Positions 41,989 to 50,740 of a stretch of 64,000 bases of DNA are shown here, piece after piece; the stretch's first letter is position 1; each line of letters starts with the position of its first letter. Source of the stretch: CAYOHP01 sp964403795 [NCBI: uncultured bacterium]. Lineage in GTDB: Bacteria; Muiribacteriota; UBA6191; CAZXTJ01. The notes under the pieces were generated by a model. It was not told where the DNA came from, ran no database searches, and saw nothing but the letters and a program-made list of their open reading frames with translations. Both the position numbers and the translations under genes were made by a program. Where the stretch lies: the NCBI GenBank assembly GCA_964403795.1, contig CAYOHP010000007.1, positions 1 through 64,000 of the forward strand. The letters run 5' to 3'.

Positions 41989-44472
41989 CTACTTCGATTT
42001 CGACTTCGCCTTGCCCGCCCTGCGCTTCGAGTCGAGGTTGTGGAGCTTTTCCGGCACCACCGGCTCGGGAGCCAGCCGGGTGGACCCCGGGGTGGCGGCC
42101 GGTTCGCAGTCGGCACAGGAGTCGCCGTACTCGCTGCCGGAGAGGCGGGCCCGCACCCGGGCCGCCAGCCCGGCCAGGTCGCCCGGACCCTGAGGATCGG
42201 TGGGATCGACGCCGCCCTCCGGTCGCATGGCGTCGGGTCCCGCAGGGGCCCTTCCCAGGCGCACCTTCTCGCGGAGGTCCCAGAGCCGGGTGGTGGTCTC
42301 GGGGTCCCGCGGCGCACCGCCGGAGCGATCGTGGGCGAGCCGAAGGTCCTCGACCCCTTCGAACCGGTCGCCCGGGCCACCGGTGTAGGCCGGCGAGGCG
42401 CCGGCGCGGTCCGGGAAGCTGCCGAGGGCTCCCGAGAGGTAGTGGTCCTTGATCTCGCGCAGGCGCTCCTGGCGGGCCTGGGGACCGAGCCCATGGGCCT
42501 GCAGATAGTGGGCATCCACCGGGATCTCGTCCCCGGCGGGCTCGGGTCCCTGGTAGCGGTTCTCGAGCTCGGCCAGGCGGGCCGCCACCTCGTCGGGGTT
42601 GCGGTAGCGGTACATGCCGGTCTCGGAGACAAGGTTGCCGCGTTCATGCCGGGTGAACTCGCCGGCCAGGTAGCGGTCGCGCCGGGCGGCCACCGCCGCG
42701 TCCAGTTCGAGCCGGGTCTCGGGGCGCAGCGCCACGAAAGGGTTCTCGTCGGGGTGGTCCCGCAGGTACTCCTCGCTGAGCACGTCCTCCTCGCCCGCCA
42801 GGTCGCCCTTCTGCACGTCGAAGCGCAGCTCCTGGCCGCCGAGCACCTGGAACCGGGCCGACAGGGCGTTGACCAGGGGAGCGGACTCGCCGTGCTTCTC
42901 GGCCGGGTCCTCGTCCTTCCAGAGGTTCTCGAGCCCGATGTCGTAGACGCCCTCCGGCAGCCAGAGTCCGACTTCCCGATGGTGGCGGAGGTCGGAGAGG
43001 CGTCCCGAGAAGACCTCGCGGTTCGGCTGGTCGCCGTCCTTCTCCGAGGCCAGGGCGTCGCGGATCGTGACCTTCAGGAGCTCGCTGGTGGCTCCGTAGG
43101 GATGCTGGAGCTCGTACCATGGGTCGCCAGCCCGGGTGAACACGAGGCGCGAGAAGGCGATCCGCCGGGAGGTGGTCTCGCCGGGATGGACCTCGAGGTC
43201 CCGCACCGTGAACCCGAGCGGCTGGTCGGGGATCTTGACGACCAGCGTGTAGGTCCCCGGCTTCACCGCCGCCAGCAGGGGGTCGGGGGTGTCGAGCCTC
43301 CCGAAGCCGTCGACCGTGGTCCGCCCGGTCCGGTAGATGCGTCCGTCCTTGTCCTTGAGCGTGAATTCGCAGAGCAGGAACTGGCCGCGGAACCCCTGGG
43401 TGTAGATGCGGACCTTGCCTGGACCCTTGCCGGCCACCAGCTTCCGCTCCACCTCGAGCGGAGTGACCGGCACCTCCCGGTCCAGCCAGTAGGTGCCGAT
43501 GCCGCGACCCAGGTGGTGCTGGTAGAAGACGTCGACGGCAAGGGTGCGGTCGAGTTTCTCTCGCCGGGCGTTGGGCGAGACGTAGCTCACCCGGTACTGG
43601 GCCGACATGCTGCGGACGATGGCATCGAAGACCTCGCGCAGATGGCGGGGATGGGGCGCGTACCAGGCCTGGCCACCGGTCTTCTGGGCGATCCGTTCGA
43701 GCAGGGCCCGGTCGGCGTGCTGGCCCAGCGCGATGGTGTAGATCTCGACCCCCTCGGCCTTGGCCCGGGCCACCAGGCCTGCTTCGGTCTCGACCGAGAG
43801 CGGCTTGCCTCCCGGGTAGACCTGGTCGTTGCCGTCGGTCAGCAGCAGCATCTTGCGCTGGCCCTTGCCGGAGAGGACCGAGTCGATGCCGAGCAGGGCA
43901 CCGTCGAAGACCGCAGTGGCCCCGTAGGCGCGGAGCTTGCCGATGGCCTCCTTCATCAGGTCCTTGCGGGTGGTGCGCTCCTGGAGGACGCGGGCCCCCC
44001 GGTCGAAGGAGACCACCGCCACCTCGTCGACCCGGTGCAGCTCGTCCACGAAACGGGTGGCGGCCAGCCGCAGGTACTCGAGGTCGGGGTCGATCGAGCC
44101 CGAGTCGTCGAGCACCAGGGCCAGGCTCACCGCCGGGCTCTCGAGCTGGACGTCGAAGTCCTTGATCTCGACCTCCTCCTCGGTGAGCCGGAGGTTGGCC
44201 TGGTGCAGGTAGCGGAAGTCCTGCTTGTCGCCCGATTCGAGGCGCATGAACATGTCGACGCGCGGGAACCCGGCAGTGTCGAACCGCTCCACCCGCACCC
44301 GGAGTCCGGTGTAGGGCGGCTCGAAGATGTAGCCGCGGACCGCCCCGGTGGTGCCGAGCGCCACCAGTCCCGCGAACAGCATGGCCAGCCGGCTCCCCGA
44401 TCCATGCCGGGCGCGCGCCTGGCGGCCTTCCCGTGTCGTCGTCGCCATGTCCAGGGCCTCCCGGGAGGTCAT
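41989..44472 (-). CDS. Exported von Willebrand factor A domain protein
   Basis: 827 residues from ATG 44472, overlapping the upstream stop. A signal peptide covers about residues 29-46 (LAMLFAGLVALGTTGAVRG). The vWA domain (about 95-300) has the metal-ion-dependent adhesion site DDSGS, the later Thr region (YGATAVFDGALLG) and LLLTDGNDQ, all intact. Two or three beta-sandwich domains follow (GPGKVRIYTQGFRGQFLLCEF, KPGTYTLVVKIPDQPLG), then a charged helical region and a tail with CADC and a Lys/Ser-rich end (AGKAKSKSK). VWA proteins bind other proteins through a metal ion. It is the last gene of an operon with a TPR protein and a NEW3-like protein; together they could form an extracytoplasmic complex. 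Confidence 0.85.
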   Translation of the reverse strand: MTSREALDMATTTREGRQARARHGSGSRLAMLFAGLVALGTTGAVRGYIFEPPYTGLRVRVERFDTAGFPRVDMFMRLESGDKQDFRYLHQANLRLTEEEVEIKDFDVQLESPAVSLALVLDDSGSIDPDLEYLRLAATRFVDELHRVDEVAVVSFDRGARVLQERTTRKDLMKEAIGKLRAYGATAVFDGALLGIDSVLSGKGQRKMLLLTDGNDQVYPGGKPLSVETEAGLVARAKAEGVEIYTIALGQHADRALLERIAQKTGGQAWYAPHPRHLREVFDAIVRSMSAQYRVSYVSPNARREKLDRTLAVDVFYQHHLGRGIGTYWLDREVPVTPLEVERKLVAGKGPGKVRIYTQGFRGQFLLCEFTLKDKDGRIYRTGRTTVDGFGRLDTPDPLLAAVKPGTYTLVVKIPDQPLGFTVRDLEVHPGETTSRRIAFSRLVFTRAGDPWYELQHPYGATSELLKVTIRDALASEKDGDQPNREVFSGRLSDLRHHREVGLWLPEGVYDIGLENLWKDEDPAEKHGESAPLVNALSARFQVLGGQELRFDVQKGDLAGEEDVLSEEYLRDHPDENPFVALRPETRLELDAAVAARRDRYLAGEFTRHERGNLVSETGMYRYRNPDEVAARLAELENRYQGPEPAGDEIPVDAHYLQAHGLGPQARQERLREIKDHYLSGALGSFPDRAGASPAYTGGPGDRFEGVEDLRLAHDRSGGAPRDPETTTRLWDLREKVRLGRAPAGPDAMRPEGGVDPTDPQGPGDLAGLAARVRARLSGSEYGDSCADCEPAATPGSTRLAPEPVVPEKLHNLDSKRRAGKAKSKSK

Positions 44473-45119
44473 CGATCCGCGATCCGGACGGGGAGGTTGG
44501 GGTACTCCTCCTTCAGCTTGTCCTGGGCTCGCTTCAGGTGGGTCTCGGCGTAGTACTTGAGCTTCTCGTCCTTGGTGAAGGCCAGGACCTCCTCGAAGTA
44601 GCGGATCGAGGCCTCCCAGCGTCCACCGTCGAGGACCTCGCGGCCCCGGCGGAAGGCGTCCCAGGCCTCCCGCTCGGTGGTTACCACCACCACGTGCGGG
44701 TTCTCGGCGAGCGAGCGCTCGTAGAGGCGCCACAGCACCGGGTCGCGGGGAGAGAGCCGGACCGCCAGGCGGAGGAAGCTGGCCGCCTCCTCGAGCAGGC
44801 CCTTCTCGAGCAGGGCCTCGGCCTTGGCCACGTAGCCGTCGATCGCCCGGTGCATCTGGAAGGCCTTGCGGTGCTTCTCCCAGGCCTCCTCGCTGACCGG
44901 GTCGTACTGGAGGGCGATCTTGTAGGACTCCGAAGCCATCTTGTAGTGGGCGCTCTGGAAGAACTTGTCGCCGCGGTCCAGGTACTCGCGGGTGCGACGG
45001 GCGGCGTGCTCGTCCATGGGCGAGGGATGGGGCGCGGCGTGGGCCGGCTGGAGCAGCGCTGCCAGGGCCAGGACCACGGCCCCGGCGGCACGGGGGACAC
45101 GACCGATCGGGTGCGGCAT
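44469..45119 (-). CDS. Exported TPR protein
   Basis: 216 residues from ATG 45119; AGGAGG lies 8 bases upstream, which favours this start over the ATG 66 bases further upstream at 45185. A signal peptide (AAGAVVLALAALLQPAHA, about 11-28) leads into three TPR-like units (REYLDRGDKFFQSAHYKMASESYKIALQYDP, KAEALLEKGLLEEAASFLRLAVRLSP, FRRGREVLDGGRWEASIRYFEEVLAF). It lies 52 bases after the NEW3-like gene and overlaps the vWA gene by four bases. It probably links those two proteins; that is inferred from gene order. Confidence 0.82.
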   Translation of the reverse strand: MPHPIGRVPRAAGAVVLALAALLQPAHAAPHPSPMDEHAARRTREYLDRGDKFFQSAHYKMASESYKIALQYDPVSEEAWEKHRKAFQMHRAIDGYVAKAEALLEKGLLEEAASFLRLAVRLSPRDPVLWRLYERSLAENPHVVVVTTEREAWDAFRRGREVLDGGRWEASIRYFEEVLAFTKDEKLKYYAETHLKRAQDKLKEEYPNLPVRIADR

Positions 45120-45171
45120 CACGTAGGACCTCCTCCGGTCCGGTACACGGTTTCGAGGGTTGTCTTGATCA

Positions 45172-48100
45172 TCACGGGTCGCCATGGGGCTGCACCGTCA
45201 CCGAGACGTAGGCCCGGGCTTTCGAGTCGTGGGCCGACTTGGCCTGGACCTCGACGACCGCGTCCTGGCCGATCTCGGCATGCGGCGGGACCCGGACGAA
45301 GCAGGTGATCTCCTTCTGCTCGTCGGGAGCCAGCGAGAGCCGGCTGTGGGAGAGGCGGGCCCAGTAGCGGCGCTTCAGGCCGGAGAGCAGGAGCTGCACG
45401 GTGTCGGGGACGGTGCCCAGATTGGTGACCAGGAGCTTGACCGCTACCAGCCCCTTGGAGGTGAGGGTCTTCGAGTCGTCCAGCACCATCGAGACCTCGT
45501 GGCGGCGGGCGATCCGGACCTCGAACGGCAGTTCGGCCACCTGCTCGCCGGTCTCGTTGACGGCCGCCACCGAGAACGGCACCAGGTCGCCGATCCGCTC
45601 GCTCTCGGGGGGCCGGATCCGACCCTCGAGGCGCCGGGTCTCGCCGGGCTCGAGCGGTCCGACCGGGGCCTCCAGCGCGATCCACCCGGGTCGCGGGATC
45701 CCCTGGGCCGGACGGAAGCCGAGCTGCATGGTGCCCTCGCCGTGGTTCTCGGCCCGGATCGAGAACCGGAGCTCGTCGCCGGGTGCCACCCGGTAGGGGG
45801 CGCCGTCGGCCACCAGCTTCAGGTGCGGGTCGCCCACGATCGCCAGCCGGATCCGGTTCTGGGTCCGGATCTCGGGATGGGTGGCGGACATGGCGGTGAT
45901 GTCGACTTCGATCGAATCGCCGGCCTTCCCGTTGGCGGGCGCCTGGACCCGGATCGGCATGCGTACCGGGTCGGAGAAGGCGGGCAGGTCCATGTAGGCG
46001 TGCTCGAGGCGGAGACCCCAGCCGTCCGCGGGTACGGCCACGAACAGGTCGAAGGTGTCCTTCACGTTGCCCTTGTTCTGGAGCAGCAGGTCGTGGACCG
46101 AGGTGGTCCCGGGCTGCACGAAGTAGGTGCGCACCACGTCGCCGTTCAGGTGCGGCTCGGCCCGGACCGCGTGGAGGTTGGTCGCCAGGGTGGTGAAGGT
46201 GATCCGCTCCTTGGTGCGGAACTCGTCGGCGTAGGCGATCCCCACCACCCACTCCTGGCGGTCGGAGCGGTCCATGTAGAGCGGGGCGGTGACCCGGAGG
46301 TCGACCCTGGCCTCCTCGCCGGGTTCGAGCCAGAGCCGCTCGGGCTCGAGCATGGCGATCCACCCTGCGGGCGGCGCCGAGAGCAGCTCGCAGCTGACGA
46401 GCTTCTTGGTCGGCCCGGAATGGCGGACCAGGTAGGTGTACTTCGCCACTTCGCCGGGGCGCATGGTGCGCTCGGAGGCGAGCACCTCGATGTCGAGGTG
46501 GCTCTCGGCATCGCCGACCGCCACCGGTTGCCCGGAGACCGCTCCCAGGGTGGTGAAGACCGGCTCGTGGTAGCGGCTCGGCTCGTCCGAGAAGTAGACC
46601 CTCACCGCGCTCGCCACCTCGGCGTTCTCGCCCAGGTAGAAGGGCGGGGTGACCGAGTACACGAAGCGCTTCTCCTCGCCCGGCTGGAGGGTGGCTTCCT
46701 TCTCGCTGAACCCGGAGTACCAGCCCGAGGGGAGCGGTCCGACCTCCCGGAGCACGACCTCTCGGGCGTGCCGGTCGAGGTTCCGGACCGTGATCGGGTA
46801 GCTCGCCAGCTCGCCGGGCCGGACCGTGGCGCCGTTGACGCCGGCGAAGACCTGGAGGTGGGGCGGGAGGTTCCGCTCCTCGAAGGCGGGTGCGATCGAG
46901 ACCCGGGGGGCGTCCAGGTCGAAGCCGGTCCTGGCCCGGCGGGCCGCTTCCGCCAGCACCCCCAGGTTGAAGTGCTCGATCCGGATCAGGTAGTAGAGCC
47001 CGAACCAGATGGCCCGGAGCAGCTGGCTGCCGGCGGCCTTGTCGGCGTCGGCGGCCGGGAAGCGATCGCGATACAGGGGACTGGTGCCGATCGGCTTCCA
47101 GGTGTGCTTGTCCCAGTCCCGCCCGAGTTCGGCTTCCAGCCGGGCCCCCAGGCCGGTGAGCTCCTGGTCCTCCAGGCGGACGCTCTCCTCGAAGCGGGAG
47201 AGCAGCAGGGCGAGTTCCGCGTCCGAGGTCACGTACCAGAGATGCATCAGGGCCTCGAGCTGCTTGTTCAGGTGGTAGAGGCTCCGGTCGAGGCTGTCGC
47301 GGACCCCGGCGGCCTCGGAGGAATCCCGGAACGCCACCACGAAGTTCCGGGAGGCCGGGGATACCGCTCCCAGCGCGGTCTCGCTCTCGGCCCAGGCCTT
47401 CTCTGCGGCTTGCAGGTGGGTGAAGGCCAGGCGCTTGACGCCCAGCAGCTCCCGGGAGACCGAGTCGATCCCGTCCCGCATCTCGCCCATGGCCTTGCCC
47501 GACTCGGCCAGCAGGTCTTCGGCGACCTGTTCCAGGACGTCGTCGTCGACCGCCTTGGAAGCGAGGTCCAGCGTCTCCTCCATCATCCGACGGACCTCGG
47601 ACTCGGTGACGAATCGCTTGGCGTCCTTGATCGAGCGGGAGGCGAGTGCCACCTGCCGGAGGTAGGCCTTCCAGCGCCAGGCGGCGATCTTGCGGCGGTA
47701 GGAGAGCGCCACCATCTGCATCAGGGCCGGGTGGTGGTGCTCGCGGGATTTCCAGTTGGGTCGGAGCGTCAGGTAGAAGGGGCGCTCCTCCCGCTGCACG
47801 TCGGTGAAGAAGGGACTCGTCACCTTGGAGATGAGCTCCATCTTGAGGCGCCGCACCGGGGTCGCCGGGGCCAGCTTCACCGGGAGGCGGATCCGGCCCT
47901 CCTTGTCGAAGGTGGCGTCCTGGCGGGTGCGATGCCGGTTGTCCAGGACCGCGGTCTTGTCGACCACTTCCTTCCACTCGGGAGCCTCGCCCAGCGGGAA
48001 GCTCATGTCCTCCCAGAGGCGGACCGTGACCTGGCAAGTGGCGTTGACCCCGGAGCTGTGGTCGAGCTGGCGCCAGGGGAAGGCCAGGACCGGGTCCTGG

Positions 48101-48261
48101 AACTCCGAGACGACCCAGGAGTCCTCCTCGATCCCGCTCGAAACCACGGCGCGCACGTTCGGCAGCGAGTAGACGGCGGCCTCGAGCCGGCCGAGGTCGA
48201 GGTCCACGGCCTGGAGCGGGGCTGCCAGGGCGATCGCGAGCATGGCGAAGCGGGAACGCAT
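45172..48261 (-). CDS. Large exported protein with helical domain and NEW3/CARDB-like beta repeats
   Basis: 1029 residues from ATG 48261. A short signal peptide (RFAMLAIALAAPLQA) starts it. The first 480 residues are mixed then mainly helical (VRRMMEETLDLASKAVDDDVLEQVAEDLL; RSLYHLNKQLEALMHLWYV). From about residue 515 come five or six Ig-like domains, each with the NEW3 pattern of a Pro-Gly turn and a closing aromatic strand: TVRPGELASYPITVRNLD, LQPGEEKRFVYSVTPP, MRPGEVAKYTYLVRHSG, LEPGEEARVDLRVTAP, VAPGDELRFSIRAENHG and LAPDEQKEITCFVRVPP. Such repeats occur on secreted proteins of bacteria and archaea. It is the first gene of the TPR/vWA operon. Its role is probably structural or adhesive. 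Confidence 0.82.
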   Translation of the reverse strand: MRSRFAMLAIALAAPLQAVDLDLGRLEAAVYSLPNVRAVVSSGIEEDSWVVSEFQDPVLAFPWRQLDHSSGVNATCQVTVRLWEDMSFPLGEAPEWKEVVDKTAVLDNRHRTRQDATFDKEGRIRLPVKLAPATPVRRLKMELISKVTSPFFTDVQREERPFYLTLRPNWKSREHHHPALMQMVALSYRRKIAAWRWKAYLRQVALASRSIKDAKRFVTESEVRRMMEETLDLASKAVDDDVLEQVAEDLLAESGKAMGEMRDGIDSVSRELLGVKRLAFTHLQAAEKAWAESETALGAVSPASRNFVVAFRDSSEAAGVRDSLDRSLYHLNKQLEALMHLWYVTSDAELALLLSRFEESVRLEDQELTGLGARLEAELGRDWDKHTWKPIGTSPLYRDRFPAADADKAAGSQLLRAIWFGLYYLIRIEHFNLGVLAEAARRARTGFDLDAPRVSIAPAFEERNLPPHLQVFAGVNGATVRPGELASYPITVRNLDRHAREVVLREVGPLPSGWYSGFSEKEATLQPGEEKRFVYSVTPPFYLGENAEVASAVRVYFSDEPSRYHEPVFTTLGAVSGQPVAVGDAESHLDIEVLASERTMRPGEVAKYTYLVRHSGPTKKLVSCELLSAPPAGWIAMLEPERLWLEPGEEARVDLRVTAPLYMDRSDRQEWVVGIAYADEFRTKERITFTTLATNLHAVRAEPHLNGDVVRTYFVQPGTTSVHDLLLQNKGNVKDTFDLFVAVPADGWGLRLEHAYMDLPAFSDPVRMPIRVQAPANGKAGDSIEVDITAMSATHPEIRTQNRIRLAIVGDPHLKLVADGAPYRVAPGDELRFSIRAENHGEGTMQLGFRPAQGIPRPGWIALEAPVGPLEPGETRRLEGRIRPPESERIGDLVPFSVAAVNETGEQVAELPFEVRIARRHEVSMVLDDSKTLTSKGLVAVKLLVTNLGTVPDTVQLLLSGLKRRYWARLSHSRLSLAPDEQKEITCFVRVPPHAEIGQDAVVEVQAKSAHDSKARAYVSVTVQPHGDP

Positions 48262-48478
48262 GGCTTCCTTCGTTCGAGGCCATCGGCCGGGACCCCGAGA
48301 CCGCTTTAGGGGTGACCGGGGTGGGCTCCATGCGGCTCTGGGAGAGGGCCTTGGGGGAAGGGCGGGACAACCTGGCGCGGCAGGGGACGGTTTCCGCACG
48401 ACGGGGGCCGCCGGCTTGGATTCCGGGGGGCGCGGAGGTACGCATGGGAGGGGCATGGGCGTCGAGGAGGCTCTCGGG

Positions 48479-50716
48479 ATGGCGAGCGAATTCCGGTTCA
48501 CGTTCGGGCGCGAGCCCACCGAACCCGAGGCCCCCCGGAGCCCTCCCCAGGACGTCGGACTCGACTTCCTGCTCCGCTTCAATCCGCAGGTCGCCGACGG
48601 GACCCCGGACCAGGAGCGGTTCCGGTCCATGGTCACCCATCCGAACATCTCGTCCGGCGAGCTCCTGCGCTGGCTGGAGGAGGCCCTCTCGGGGGAGACC
48701 GCGGTCCATCGCAGGGTGGCCCAGGACCTGGTCAACGCCCTGATGCAGCGGGTCGGGTTCGAGGTCGAGTTCGGGGCCTACGAGGAAGGTGCCAACATCC
48801 CGTTCGACGGGCTCTGGTCGGCCGGAGGGATCGCCCTGGGTGTGGAGATCCTCCCGGGCCTCGAGGACCGGATCGACCCCGTCTGGCTCTCGGGTACCGC
48901 CGAGAGCTTCGCCGGATCCCTGGGTCTCGACCCGGCGGGCTTCGGACTGCTGGTGGTGGCGCCCTCCGAGTCCCTCTCGGGTCTCGAGGCCGATCTCGCC
49001 GGGGGAGGGCTGCTCGAGCGGGTGCGGCTCCTCGACCTGCCCACCCTGGTCGAGGCCGTGGGCATGGTGGAGCACCTGGTGCTCTCGCCCGCGGAGCTCG
49101 CCCGCTTCTGCCTGGCCCGCCCGCTCTCCCGCGTCTGCGACGTGTTCTCGTTCGTCGATGGCTTCCTGTCCGTACTGGGGGCCGGATCAGCCCCGGTGCC
49201 GGCGCCCCGACGCGAGCCAGTCCCCGAGGCTCCTCCCGCTCCCAGGCCGGGGGACCGGGCCCGACCCAGCCTGGCGCGGGAGCGGGCGCCCGAACCCTTC
49301 CGCCCTGCACCGGCTCCGGCTCCGGTGACCCCGGCTGCACCCCGCCCCTTCGTCAGCCCCTTCGCGGCGGCCACCGCGGCGGCTGCCACCTCCCCGGTGG
49401 CTCCCGGCCCGTCGCCCGCGGCATCGCCGGTGACCCCGCCCCCGCGCTCCACCCCGGCACCGCCGCCACCGAGTACCCGGGTCGGGCAGAAGGCACCGGT
49501 CATCCCCCCCGGACCTCCGACCCAATCGAGGCCGGCGGTCAGCCTCTCGGCCCTCTCGTCGGTACCGCTCCGCCCTCCCAGCCAGCCTCCCGTCGCCGGG
49601 CCGGAACCCTCCCCGGTGCCTACGCCCTCGCCCTCCTGGGCGCCCGAGGAGGAGACGGAGGAGCGGGGCTTCGACGGCGATCCCTTGGGTGCCAGACTGG
49701 CACAGAGCGAGGTCCGGCCGGAGGTGCCCTCCGGGCTGGGAGGCATCGTGTACGCCCCGCCTCCGGGGATGGAGAGCGAGCGGCCGGAGGAGGAGGCGAT
49801 GGCCAGCCCGGTTCCCTCCAACCTGACGGCTTCCCGCATGGAGACCCTGCTGGGTGGGCCGGAGTGGTCCGAGGAGACCGCCGACGAGATCTCCACCGAG
49901 ATCCGGGAGCAGGGCGGGGAGTCCTTCGCGGATCCCCTGGCGGCGCTGCGCAACAAGGCGAGCCTGGCTCCCGAGGCCGAGTACCAGGCTCCCGAGCCGA
50001 TGCGCCCCCCTCCGCCGCCACCGCCTCCGGGGCCGGTGGCCGGCTTCCGTCCGCCTCCCGGACCACCCCCGCCGCCCCCGCCCCCGCCCCCGGCGCGGTC
50101 CGCCCCCCGGGCTCCGGCCCAGGACCTCCAGGCCCTCGAGAGGATCGCCGAACAGGATCCCCGGAACGTGGAGGCCCTGGTGAACCTGGCCGAGGCCTAC
50201 AAGGACGCGGGGCGCCTGGACGACGCGCTCGAGCCGATCAAGCGGGTGGTCAAGGACGCCTCCGACCACATCCGGGCCAACCTGGTGATGGGCCAGATCT
50301 ACTTCCTGATGAAGGAGTTCCCCAAGGCGGCCCTCTCCTTCGAGGTGGTCCTCAACAAGGACAAGGCCAACGTACCTGCCCGGATCGCCCTCGGGGATGT
50401 CTATGCTGCCCAGGACAAGCACGCCCGGGCGCTCAAGGCCTACGCCAAGGCCGAGGTCGACGCCACCCGGCCGGACACGGGACTCCAGCTCCGGTTGGCC
50501 CGCACCCACGCCAAGATGGAGAACGCCGAGAAGGCCATGGTCCACCTCCAGCGGGCCATCGAGTACGACCCCCAGAACCTCGAGGCCTATGTGGAGCTCG
50601 GCAACCTCTACCTCGACTCCAAGAATCCCCAGGAGGCCCTCAGGGTCTTCCAGAAGGCCCTGGAGCTGGATCCGACCAACCTGAAGGTCCGGACCTACGT
50701 CGAGAACCTGCAGTGA
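48479..50716 (+). CDS. Cytoplasmic-type protein with Pro-rich linker and C-terminal TPRs
   Basis: 745 residues from ATG 48479, chosen because GAGGAGG lies 9 bases before it; ATG 48455 is in frame but poorly placed. No signal peptide. Residues about 1-235 form a folded domain of no family I know, with DFLLRFNPQVADGTPDQERFRSMV and FGLLVVAPSESLSGLEADL. Residues about 240-545 are Pro/Ala-rich and contain runs of 8 and 10 consecutive Pro, which need EF-P to translate well. TPRs follow (about 550-745: LVNLAEAYKDAGRLDDALEPIKRVV, ANLVMGQIYFLMKEFPKAALSFEVVL, AYVELGNLYLDSKNPQEALRVFQKALELDP). It is divergent from the NEW3/vWA operon, with 217 bases between them. Confidence 0.8.
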   Translation: MASEFRFTFGREPTEPEAPRSPPQDVGLDFLLRFNPQVADGTPDQERFRSMVTHPNISSGELLRWLEEALSGETAVHRRVAQDLVNALMQRVGFEVEFGAYEEGANIPFDGLWSAGGIALGVEILPGLEDRIDPVWLSGTAESFAGSLGLDPAGFGLLVVAPSESLSGLEADLAGGGLLERVRLLDLPTLVEAVGMVEHLVLSPAELARFCLARPLSRVCDVFSFVDGFLSVLGAGSAPVPAPRREPVPEAPPAPRPGDRARPSLARERAPEPFRPAPAPAPVTPAAPRPFVSPFAAATAAAATSPVAPGPSPAASPVTPPPRSTPAPPPPSTRVGQKAPVIPPGPPTQSRPAVSLSALSSVPLRPPSQPPVAGPEPSPVPTPSPSWAPEEETEERGFDGDPLGARLAQSEVRPEVPSGLGGIVYAPPPGMESERPEEEAMASPVPSNLTASRMETLLGGPEWSEETADEISTEIREQGGESFADPLAALRNKASLAPEAEYQAPEPMRPPPPPPPPGPVAGFRPPPGPPPPPPPPPPARSAPRAPAQDLQALERIAEQDPRNVEALVNLAEAYKDAGRLDDALEPIKRVVKDASDHIRANLVMGQIYFLMKEFPKAALSFEVVLNKDKANVPARIALGDVYAAQDKHARALKAYAKAEVDATRPDTGLQLRLARTHAKMENAEKAMVHLQRAIEYDPQNLEAYVELGNLYLDSKNPQEALRVFQKALELDPTNLKVRTYVENLQ

Positions 50717-50740
50717 TCCGCCTGGGCCTCGGATCCCGGG

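Noticed and set aside
45184-48309. 1041-codon open frame on the plus strand
   Set aside because: Antisense to the NEW3-like gene, whose repeat pattern is unmistakable.
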